Below, one piece after another: positions 27,222-34,204 of a stretch of 63,826 bases of DNA. Location of the stretch: positions 1-63,826 of the forward strand of contig NZ_FMBW01000079.1 in assembly GCF_900091725.1 (NCBI RefSeq), written 5' to 3'. This DNA comes from Streptomyces sp. DvalAA-43 (GTDB lineage Bacteria; Actinomycetota; Actinomycetes; Streptomycetales; Streptomycetaceae). The notes under the pieces were generated by a model. It was not told the DNA's origin, made no database searches, and was given only the letters and a program-made list of their open reading frames with translations. The stretch's first letter is position 1, and each line of letters opens with the position of its first letter. The translations under genes were made by a program, and so were the position numbers.

Positions 27222-28391
27222 ATGGCTTACCTCGACCACGCCGCGACCACGCCGATGCTTCCGGAAGCGATCGAGGCGATGACCGCCCAGCTCGCCGTCA
27301 CCGGCAACGCTTCCTCACTGCACGCCGCCGGGCGCCGGGCCCGCCGTACCGTCGAGGAGTCGCGAGAGACCCTCGCCGATGCCCTCGGCGCACGCCCCAG
27401 CGAGGTGGTCTTCACCTCCGGTGGCACCGAGGCCGACAACCTCGCCGTGAAGGGCCTGTACTGGGCCCGCCGTGACGCCGACCCCCGCCGCACCCGGGTG
27501 CTGGCCAGCCCCGTCGAGCACCACGCGGTGCTGGACGCCGTCGACTGGCTCGCCGAGCACGAGGGCGCGACCGTCGAGTACCTCCCCGTCGACGGATACG
27601 GCCGCGTCCACCCGGACGCCCTGCGCGAGGCGATCCTCCGTGACCCCTCCGATGTCGCGCTGGTCACCGTGATGTGGGCCAACAACGAGATCGGCACCAT
27701 CATGCCGGTACGCGAACTGGCAGCGGTGGCCCGTGAGTTCGAGGTACCGATGCATGCGGACGCGGTGCAGGCGTTCGGGCAGCTGGAGGTCGACTTCGCC
27801 CGGTCCGGGCTGGCCGCGATGACGGTCAGCGGGCACAAGATCGGCGGCCCGTTCGGCATCGGCGCGCTCCTGCTCGGCCGCGAATACACCCCCGTACCCG
27901 TGCTCCACGGCGGCGGCCAGGAGCGGCACGTCCGCTCGGGCACCCTCGACGTGCCCGCCATCGCCTCCTTCGCCCTCGCGGGGCGGCTGGCCGCCGACGG
28001 GCGCGAGGAGTTCGCCCGCGAGATCGGCGGACTGCGCGACGCCCTGGTCGCGGCCGTGCTGGCGGCCGTGCCCGATGCCGTACTCGGCGGCGACCCGGCC
28101 CCCGGCGGCCGGCTCCCCGCCAACGCGCACTTCACCTTCCCCGGCTGCGAGGGCGACTCCCTGCTCCTGCTGCTGGACGCCCAGGGCATCGAGTGTTCCA
28201 CCGGCTCCGCCTGCACCGCCGGCATCGCCCAGCCGAGCCACGTGCTCCTGGCCACCGGCACCGACCCGGACCTGGCCCGCGGCACCCTGCGCTTCTCGCT
28301 CGGCCACACCTCCACCAAGCAGGACATCGACGAGGTGGCCCGCGCGATCGGACCGGCGGTGGAACGGGCCCGTACGGCAGGACTCAGCTGA
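27222..28391 (+). CDS. Cysteine desulfurase (IscS/NifS class)
   Basis: PLP enzyme that takes sulfur from cysteine as an enzyme-bound persulfide; 389 residues. PLP lysine K206 in TVSGHKIGGPFG, persulfide Cys331 in STGSACTAG, N-terminal YLDHAATTP. The long flexible loop around the cysteine marks the IscS/NifS class rather than SufS. Two genes downstream is mnmA, which needs exactly such a sulfur donor, so the likely role is tRNA thiolation and perhaps other sulfur transfers. The start has a -10-like TAGAAT 10 bp upstream. Confidence 0.95.
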   Translation: MAYLDHAATTPMLPEAIEAMTAQLAVTGNASSLHAAGRRARRTVEESRETLADALGARPSEVVFTSGGTEADNLAVKGLYWARRDADPRRTRVLASPVEHHAVLDAVDWLAEHEGATVEYLPVDGYGRVHPDALREAILRDPSDVALVTVMWANNEIGTIMPVRELAAVAREFEVPMHADAVQAFGQLEVDFARSGLAAMTVSGHKIGGPFGIGALLLGREYTPVPVLHGGGQERHVRSGTLDVPAIASFALAGRLAADGREEFAREIGGLRDALVAAVLAAVPDAVLGGDPAPGGRLPANAHFTFPGCEGDSLLLLLDAQGIECSTGSACTAGIAQPSHVLLATGTDPDLARGTLRFSLGHTSTKQDIDEVARAIGPAVERARTAGLS

Positions 28392-28414
28392 CCCCGGAGA
28401 CTCCGGCTGATCCG

Positions 28415-28439
28415 GGCCCGTCCGGCGACCGGGCGGGCC
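28415..28439. terminator. Hairpin between convergent desulfurase and amidase genes
   Basis: GGCCCGTCCGG / CCGGGCGGGCC forms an 11-bp stem (one G-T pair) with a 3-nt loop in the 54-bp gap between convergent genes. Confidence 0.65.
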
Positions 28440-28445
28440 GCGCGA

Positions 28446-29126
28446 TCACCGCTTCCGCGCCGCGCGGACCAGCTTCAGATACCGGTCCCAGTCCCAGTGC
28501 CCGCCCGGATCGGTGTGGTCCGTGCCCGGCACCTCCACGTGCCCGATGATGTGCTTCCGGTCCACCGGTATCCCGTACCGCCCGCATATCGCCGCCGTGA
28601 GCCGCGCCGAGGCCCCGTACATCGCCGCCGTGAAGTCCCGCGGCCGGTCCACGAAGCCCTCGTGCTCGATCCCCACACTGCGCTCGTTGTACGACCTGTT
28701 CCCCGCGTGGAACGCCACGTCCAGCTCACGGATCATCTGCGCCACATGGCCGTCCTTGCGCACCACGTAGTGGGACGCCGCCCCGTGTCCCGGGTCCTGG
28801 AATACCTTCACCGCGCTCTGGTAGCTGCCCTGGGTGACATGGATGACGACCCGGTCGATGGGGTAGTCGCCCGGCCGGTCGGCCCGCCGCCAGTTCGCCG
28901 AGGAGGCCGCTATCCACTGGGCGCGCGCGTAATCCACCTCGCCGGGTGTGCGGGGCTTGTCCACGCCCGGCAGCCGCCACCAGGCACGCTCCAGCTCTTC
29001 CCGCGCCAGCGCGGCGGCGCCCGCGGCCGTGACGGCGGCACCGATCAGCAGCCCGCGCCGGCTGATGCCGTGCCCGGACTTCGCGCCGCCGGAGCTCTTG
29101 GCGCCCGATGTCCCCTTGGTCCCCAT
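28446..29126 (-). CDS. N-acetylmuramoyl-L-alanine amidase (PGRP/amidase_2 fold), Tat-exported
   Basis: A 226-residue cell-wall hydrolase cleaving the bond between MurNAc and the stem peptide. The N terminus has a twin-arginine signal (SRRGLLIGAAVTAAGAAAL). Zinc ligands are visible in VVIHVTQG and in IIGHVEVPGTDHTDPGGHWDW; the acid in SVGIEHEGF is likely catalytic. Start ATG 29126. It is divergent from mnmA by about 60 bp. Probably acts in peptidoglycan remodelling. Confidence 0.93.
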   Translation of the reverse strand: MGTKGTSGAKSSGGAKSGHGISRRGLLIGAAVTAAGAAALAREELERAWWRLPGVDKPRTPGEVDYARAQWIAASSANWRRADRPGDYPIDRVVIHVTQGSYQSAVKVFQDPGHGAASHYVVRKDGHVAQMIRELDVAFHAGNRSYNERSVGIEHEGFVDRPRDFTAAMYGASARLTAAICGRYGIPVDRKHIIGHVEVPGTDHTDPGGHWDWDRYLKLVRAARKR

Positions 29127-29187
29127 GTGATCCACAACGCATATCCGAGAGCGTTCGGTTCCCGGCGCCCCGTACTCTGGTGGAGCT

Positions 29188-30327
29188 ATGACTGAGACTT
29201 CCCAGCGCCCCCTCCGTGTGCTCGCCGCCATGTCGGGCGGTGTCGACTCCGCCGTCGCCGCGGCCCGCGCCGCCGAGGCGGGCCACGACGTGACCGGTGT
29301 GCACCTCGCCCTCTCCGCCAACCCGCAGTCCTTCCGTACCGGGGCGCGCGGCTGTTGCACGATCGAGGACTCCCGCGACGCCCGCCGCGCGGCGGACGTC
29401 ATCGGCATCCCGTTCTACGTCTGGGACCTGGCGGAACGCTTCCGTGAGGATGTCGTGGACGACTTCATCGCCGAGTACGAGGCGGGCCGCACGCCCAATC
29501 CGTGCCTGCGCTGCAACGAGAAGATCAAGTTCGCCGCGCTCCTGGACAAGGCCCTCGCGCTGGGCTTCGACGCGGTCTGCACCGGCCACTACGCCACCGT
29601 CGTCCTGAACGAGGACGGCAGCCGCGAGCTGCACCGCGCCTCCGACATGGCCAAGGACCAGTCGTACGTCCTCGGCGTCCTGGACGAGAAGCAGCTCGCC
29701 CATGCCATGTTCCCGCTCGGCGACACCCTCACCACCAAGGACGAGATCCGCGCCGAGGCCGAGCGCCGGGGCCTCGCCGTCGCCAAGAAGCCCGACAGCC
29801 ACGACATCTGCTTCATCGCCGACGGCGACACCCAGGGCTTCCTGGCGAGCCGCCTCGGCGGCAAGGCGGAGGGCGACATCCTCGACGAGTCGGGTACGAA
29901 GGTCGGCACCCACGAGGGCGCCTTCGGCTTCACCATCGGCCAGCGCAAGGGGCTGCGCATCGGCCACCCCGCCCCCGACGGCAAGCCGCGCTACGTCCTG
30001 GACATCTCCCCGGTGAACAACACGGTGACGGTCGGCCCGGTCGAAGCCCTGGACGTCACCGCCCTCACCGCCATCAAGCCCCGCTGGTGCGGCACGGCCC
30101 CGGCCGCCCCCGGCACCTACACCGCCCAGCTCCGCGCCCACGGCGGCGAGACCGAGGTCACGGCCGAAGTCGTCGACGGTACGCTGCACGTCACCTTCAC
30201 CGAGCCGGTACGGGGCGTGGCCCCAGGCCAGGCGGTCGTGCTGTACGACGGCACCCGCGTGGTCGGCTCGGCGACGATCGCTACTACGGTGCGGCGGGAG
30301 ACGGCGACGGCGGCAGCCTCCGGCTGA
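29188..30327 (+). CDS. mnmA: tRNA-specific 2-thiouridylase MnmA
   Basis: Installs the 2-thio group on U34 of tRNA-Lys, -Glu and -Gln using ATP and a persulfide sulfur. 379 residues. PP-loop AAMSGGVDSAVAA at the N terminus; catalytic cysteines in NPCLRCNEKIKF and in SHDICFIADGD; C-terminal beta-barrel. The ATG follows GGTGGAG closely, and TACTCT 9 bp upstream could give a very short leader. The sulfur donor gene lies two genes upstream on the same strand. Confidence 0.97.
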   Translation: MTETSQRPLRVLAAMSGGVDSAVAAARAAEAGHDVTGVHLALSANPQSFRTGARGCCTIEDSRDARRAADVIGIPFYVWDLAERFREDVVDDFIAEYEAGRTPNPCLRCNEKIKFAALLDKALALGFDAVCTGHYATVVLNEDGSRELHRASDMAKDQSYVLGVLDEKQLAHAMFPLGDTLTTKDEIRAEAERRGLAVAKKPDSHDICFIADGDTQGFLASRLGGKAEGDILDESGTKVGTHEGAFGFTIGQRKGLRIGHPAPDGKPRYVLDISPVNNTVTVGPVEALDVTALTAIKPRWCGTAPAAPGTYTAQLRAHGGETEVTAEVVDGTLHVTFTEPVRGVAPGQAVVLYDGTRVVGSATIATTVRRETATAAASG

Positions 30328-30398
30328 CCGGGCCGGCCGGTCGCCGCGGCCGTTGCCGACCCGTATTGCCGTCCCCGCTCATGGGCGCGGCCCCTGGG

Positions 30399-30449
30399 CG
30401 CCCCGCGCGGTCGCGTCCGACCCCCGTACGGGCGGGACCGCGCGGGGCG
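30399..30449. terminator. Bidirectional terminator, 14-bp stem
   Basis: CGCCCCGCGCGGTC (30399-30412) pairs perfectly with GACCGCGCGGGGCG (30436-30449). It lies between the convergent stops of mnmA and the alpha/beta-hydrolase-like gene. Confidence 0.8.
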
Positions 30450-30458
30450 GGTCATGGG

Positions 30459-31259
30459 TCAGGAAGCCTGACGCAGGGGTACGGACCTGGCGAAGAAATC
30501 CATGAGGACCGGGGCCACCGCCTGGGGGGCCAGTTCGCGGGTCTGGCCCGTCAGAGTGCGGTGGCGGGCCCGGGGGAGGGCCTCGGCGAGAGCGCGGGTG
30601 GACTGGCGGGCGGGGGTGGGGCTGGAGCCGCCGCAGATCACCAGGGTGCGCACCGTGACGGCGGCGAACCGGGCGGCCGGGATCGAGCCGTCGCCGAGCA
30701 GCGCGTCGTCGTACGCGAGGGTGTGCGCCATCGCCACCAGGTCGCTCCACAGCGGGGCGCGGCGCATCCGGGCGATCATGTCGGCCGGCACGCCCGTCAC
30801 CGAGAGGAACAGCTCCACGGCCCCCGCGCGGTCGCCGGTGGACAGCAGCCGGTGCAGCCGGGAGGTGCAGCACGCCTTGTACTGGAGGCCCGAGGCGCCC
30901 GGCGTGTACGGCGGCTCGTACACCGCCAGCAGGTCCACGGGGAGCCCGGCCGCCTGTGCCTCCAGGGCCAGCGCCCCGCCGGCCCCCATGCCGAACACCG
31001 AGGCCCGGCCGCCCACCGCGGTGACGAGCGCGGCCAGGTCCTCGATCTCGCGTTCCACCGCGTACGGGCCGCTGTCGCCGCTGGAGCCGCGGCCGCGCCT
31101 GTCGTACGTGACGACGTGGAACCGCGGCGCCAGCAGACGCGCCAGCGGCGCCTCGGTCGCCGCCGTGCCCAGCGAGCCGCCCACCAGGATCACCGGAGGG
31201 CCTTCGCCCCGGTGCCGGTACGCGATCATCGTGCCGTCGCGGGAGAGAATCTTGTCCAT
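30459..31259 (-). CDS. Alpha/beta-hydrolase-fold protein, probable pseudoenzyme
   Basis: A 266-residue alpha/beta-hydrolase-fold protein; the N-terminal half (MIAYRHRGEGPPVILVGG ... VVTYDRRGRGSSG) and the YEPPY block after the nucleophile elbow fit the family. The elbow, normally GxSxG, reads GMGAGG, with Gly92 (codon 30984-30986) at the nucleophile position. The C-terminal block where the catalytic His is expected reads GQTRELA, with Arg241. Both central residues of the triad thus appear lost while the frame is intact. It may bind a ligand or partner rather than hydrolyse. It sits convergent with mnmA. Confidence 0.85.
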   Translation of the reverse strand: MDKILSRDGTMIAYRHRGEGPPVILVGGSLGTAATEAPLARLLAPRFHVVTYDRRGRGSSGDSGPYAVEREIEDLAALVTAVGGRASVFGMGAGGALALEAQAAGLPVDLLAVYEPPYTPGASGLQYKACCTSRLHRLLSTGDRAGAVELFLSVTGVPADMIARMRRAPLWSDLVAMAHTLAYDDALLGDGSIPAARFAAVTVRTLVICGGSSPTPARQSTRALAEALPRARHRTLTGQTRELAPQAVAPVLMDFFARSVPLRQAS

Positions 31260-31354
31260 GCGAGGGTGGACCGCCGGGCCCGCCGAAACTCATCGCTCCG
31301 GCCGGAGTTTTTTTGAGATTCTTCAACGCCCCAGGTCAGGGACACTTTTGAGGT

Positions 31355-31690
31355 TCAGTCGGTGACGGTCTCGGTGTCGTAGAAGCAGAAGTGGTCCTTG
31401 ATTGCGGCGACTTCGGGCTTCGGCTCCGGGTAGGCCCAGACGAGGTCCGCGGTGTCCGGCAGCGACCAGTAGGAGGCATCTCCCTTGAACGGACAGTGGG
31501 TACGGGTGTCCGAGGCCGTCAGGAGTTCCGTGCGGACGTCCTCCGGCGGCAGGTAGTAGCGGACCGGGCAGCCCGTCTCGCGCAGGACGAGCGGGCGCCG
31601 GCTCTCGGCCAGTACCTGCCCGTCGCGGACCACACGTACGTGCGCGGTGCCGGGCTCGACCGTGATGAGGTGTCCTGGTGAGGAGGTCAT
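31355..31690 (-). CDS. DUF427 domain protein
   Basis: A 111-residue single-domain protein. The hallmark CPFKGDASYW is present, with the preceding PVRYYLPPEDV. DUF427 proteins are small beta-rich proteins of unknown biochemical role, common in actinobacteria. Start ATG 31690 follows an AGGAGG-like context on the minus strand. It is divergent from the LOG-family gene. Confidence 0.85.
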   Translation of the reverse strand: MTSSPGHLITVEPGTAHVRVVRDGQVLAESRRPLVLRETGCPVRYYLPPEDVRTELLTASDTRTHCPFKGDASYWSLPDTADLVWAYPEPKPEVAAIKDHFCFYDTETVTD

Positions 31691-31810
31691 ATCCCGTACA
31701 GCCGGATCGCGGAGCGGTTTCTTCCCGGTTCCTGCTCCCCGTTCCTTCCCTCGGCCCCGGGGTCGGCCCCCCGTTCCCGCGCGGTGGCCGGGTGTGTCGG
31801 TGGTGGCCTT

Positions 31811-31816
31811 TACGGT
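31811..31816 (+). promoter_or_regulatory. Candidate leaderless -10 element for the LOG gene
   Basis: TACGGT lies 6 bp before ATG 31823. No Shine-Dalgarno sequence is present, consistent with a leaderless message. Confidence 0.4.
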
Positions 31817-31822
31817 GGTCCC

Positions 31823-32362
31823 ATGAAGATCTGTGTTTTTCTCTCCGCGGCCGACCTCGACGAGCGCTACACCCGGCCCGCCCGTGAATTCGCCGAGCTG
31901 CTCGGCAAGGGCGGCCACACCCTGGTCTGGGGAGGCTCGGAGAGCGGGCTGATGAAGGTCGTCGCCGACGGGGTCCAGGAGTCGGGCGGGCGGCTGGTGG
32001 GGGTGTCGGTCGACTTCCTGGCCGCGAAGGCGCGTACCAACGCGGACGAGATGGTGATCGCCCGCGACCTCGCCGAGCGCAAGGCGCTGCTCCTGGAGAA
32101 GGCCGACGCGGTCGTGATCATGGTCGGAGGGACCGGGACGCTCGACGAGGCGACCGAGATCCTGGAGCTGAAGAAGCACGGGAAGCACGACAAGCCCGTG
32201 GTCCTGCTCAACACGGCGGGCTTCTACGACGGGCTGCGCGAACAGTTCCAGCGCATGGAGGACGAGGGCTTCCTGCCCGTCCCGCTGACCGATCTGGTGT
32301 TCTTCGCCAAGGACGGCGTCGGCGCCCTGGCCTACCTGGAGGAATGGTCCGGCCTGCAGTGA
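31823..32362 (+). CDS. LOG-family protein (cytokinin-activating / Rossmann nucleotide-binding)
   Basis: A 179-residue protein of the LOG family, which includes nucleoside 5'-monophosphate phosphoribohydrolases. MKICVFLSAADLDERY at the start; the family GGxGTxxE motif is GGTGTLDEATE near residues 104-114. The enzymatic substrate of bacterial LOGs is often uncertain; activation of cytokinin-like nucleotides is one possibility. ATG 31823 is probably leaderless. It is 29 bp upstream of the SDR gene, perhaps cotranscribed. Confidence 0.85.
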   Translation: MKICVFLSAADLDERYTRPAREFAELLGKGGHTLVWGGSESGLMKVVADGVQESGGRLVGVSVDFLAAKARTNADEMVIARDLAERKALLLEKADAVVIMVGGTGTLDEATEILELKKHGKHDKPVVLLNTAGFYDGLREQFQRMEDEGFLPVPLTDLVFFAKDGVGALAYLEEWSGLQ

Positions 32363-32391
32363 CGGGACGGCGGGGTGCGATCATGAGGGGC

Positions 32392-33081
32392 ATGTCCACT
32401 CATGTCATCACCGGAGCCGGCTCCGGCATCGGAGCCGCTGTCACCCGCCGTCTGCTGGAGCGCGGTGACGAGACCGTGCTGCTCGCCCGCGACGCGGGCC
32501 GCGCCAAGGAACTGGCCGCGCTCCACCCCGGCGCCCGCACGCTCGTCGGCGACCTCGCCAATCCGGACCGGCTGTCGTGGGCGTTCGCCCAGCAGGCCAT
32601 GCCGGAGCGGGTCGACTCGCTGCTGCACATCGCGGGCGTCGTGGAGCTCGGCAAGGTCGGCGACCTCACGCCCAAGGCCTGGCACTTCCAGCTCAACGCC
32701 AACCTGGTCGCGCCCGCCGAGCTGACCCGGCTCCTCCTGCCGCAACTGCGCGTATCCCAGGGCCAAGTGCTCTTCGTGAACTCGGGCGCCGGCCTCGCCG
32801 CGCATGCCGAGTGGAGCGCGTACGCCGCGAGCAAGCACGGCCTGAAGGCCCTCGCCGACTCGCTGCGCCACGAGGAGCACGCCAACGGCGTCCGGGTGAC
32901 CTCCGTCTACCCGGGGCGTACCGCCAGCCCCATGCAGGCCAAGGTCCACCAGCAGGAGGGCAAGGAGTACGACACCTCCCGTCTGATCGACCCGGAGTCG
33001 GTGGCCACCACGATCCTGATGGCCCTCGACCTGCCGCGCGACGCCGAGGTCAACGACCTGACGGTGCGCCCCGGGCGCTGA
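32392..33081 (+). CDS. Short-chain dehydrogenase/reductase
   Basis: A 229-residue classical SDR. The NAD(P) motif is TGAGSGIG at the N terminus; the catalytic Ser is in LFVNSGAG, and Tyr/Lys are in YAASK. Substrate unknown. ATG 32392 is used (MSTHVITGAG); an ATG at 32383 would add three residues. The GAGGGG between them is too close to 32392 to decide. It probably follows the LOG gene in one transcript. Confidence 0.92.
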   Translation: MSTHVITGAGSGIGAAVTRRLLERGDETVLLARDAGRAKELAALHPGARTLVGDLANPDRLSWAFAQQAMPERVDSLLHIAGVVELGKVGDLTPKAWHFQLNANLVAPAELTRLLLPQLRVSQGQVLFVNSGAGLAAHAEWSAYAASKHGLKALADSLRHEEHANGVRVTSVYPGRTASPMQAKVHQQEGKEYDTSRLIDPESVATTILMALDLPRDAEVNDLTVRPGR

Positions 33082-33136
33082 CCCGGCGCGGGCCGGGCGG
33101 CGTCGCCTCCGGAACAACGCCCCGCGGGACAGCCCT

Positions 33137-33142
33137 TACGCT
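33137..33142 (+). promoter_or_regulatory. Candidate leaderless -10 element for the MetE-like gene
   Basis: TACGCT lies 6 bp before GTG 33149, without an intervening ribosome-binding site. Confidence 0.4.
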
Positions 33143-33148
33143 TCCCGT

Positions 33149-34174
33149 GTGAGCGAGAAGAGCAAGTTCAGCGGTTGTCCGGCCACCGGGATCGGGTCCA
33201 TGCCCGGGGGAGACGCCCGGGAGGCGGCGAAGACCGTCACCGGCTCCTTCGGGGACGGCGAGGGCCTGCCGTATCTGGCGGAACTGCCCGCCCGCGGTCC
33301 CGGCGCGGACATGATCGGGCGGACCATCGGGCTGCTCGTCGACCTGTACGGGCACGTCGAGCCCAGCGGCTGGCGGATCAGCGACCGGCCCGGCCGCGAC
33401 ACCCGCCGGGCCAGGTCCTGGCTGGGTGAGGACCTCGACGCCCTGGAGGAGTTCACCCAGGGGTACGAGGGGCCGCTCAAGGTCCAGGCCGTCGGGCCGT
33501 GGACGCTGGCCGCCGCACTGGAACGCCGGGGCGGCGAGGCGGTGCTCGGCGACCCGGGGGCCTGCCGCGACCTGGCGGGCTCCCTGGCGGAGGGGCTGCG
33601 CGCACACCTCGCGGAGGTGCGGCGCAGGGTGCCCGGCGCCGACGTGATCCTCCAGCTCGACGAGCCGTCGCTGACCGCCGTACTGCGCGGGCGGGTCAGG
33701 ACGGCCAGCGGCTACCGCACCTACCGGGCCGTGGACCGCCAGGTCGTGGAGGGCACCCTGCGCGATGTCCTGGCGGCGGGCGGGGAAGCGGCGACGGTCG
33801 TGCACACCTGCGCGCCCGAGGTCCCGTTCGCACTGCTGCGCCGGGCCGGGGCCGACGGTATCTCGTTCGATTTCTCCCTGCTCACCGAGCGTGAGGAGGA
33901 TGTGATCGGTGAAGCCGTCGAGGGCGGCACCCAGCTCTTCCTCGGAGTGGTACCGGGCACCGACCCGGCCTCGGGCGGATTGTCGGACCCGGGCGGTAGC
34001 GTCATGGGGGTCAGGACGCTGTGGCGCAGGCTGGGGCTGAATCCGGGGACTCTGACGGAGTCCGTGGTGATCACCCCGTCGTGCGGGCTCGCGGGTGCCT
34101 CGCCCGCGTACGCGCGCGCCGCGCTCGCCCACTGCGCTCGGGCCGCGAGATCGCTCGCAGACAACCCTGAGTAA
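33149..34174 (+). CDS. Short MetE-like (cobalamin-independent methionine synthase C-terminal domain) protein
   Basis: A 341-residue protein matching only the catalytic C-terminal domain of MetE (full-length MetE is about 750). It has the start motif TGIGSMPG, the acidic QLDEPSL, and zinc-ligand-like HTCAPEV and TPSCGLAG. The N-terminal MetE half needed for methyltetrahydrofolate binding is absent, so the methyl donor, or even the reaction, is uncertain. The related UROD/MetE fold is an alternative label. GTG 33149 is probably leaderless. It lies 30 bp upstream of ligA, an arrangement I recall as conserved in Streptomyces. Confidence 0.85.
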   Translation: MSEKSKFSGCPATGIGSMPGGDAREAAKTVTGSFGDGEGLPYLAELPARGPGADMIGRTIGLLVDLYGHVEPSGWRISDRPGRDTRRARSWLGEDLDALEEFTQGYEGPLKVQAVGPWTLAAALERRGGEAVLGDPGACRDLAGSLAEGLRAHLAEVRRRVPGADVILQLDEPSLTAVLRGRVRTASGYRTYRAVDRQVVEGTLRDVLAAGGEAATVVHTCAPEVPFALLRRAGADGISFDFSLLTEREEDVIGEAVEGGTQLFLGVVPGTDPASGGLSDPGGSVMGVRTLWRRLGLNPGTLTESVVITPSCGLAGASPAYARAALAHCARAARSLADNPE

Positions 34175-34204
34175 CGGGGCAATGGGTAACGGGAGGACGA
34201 GACG

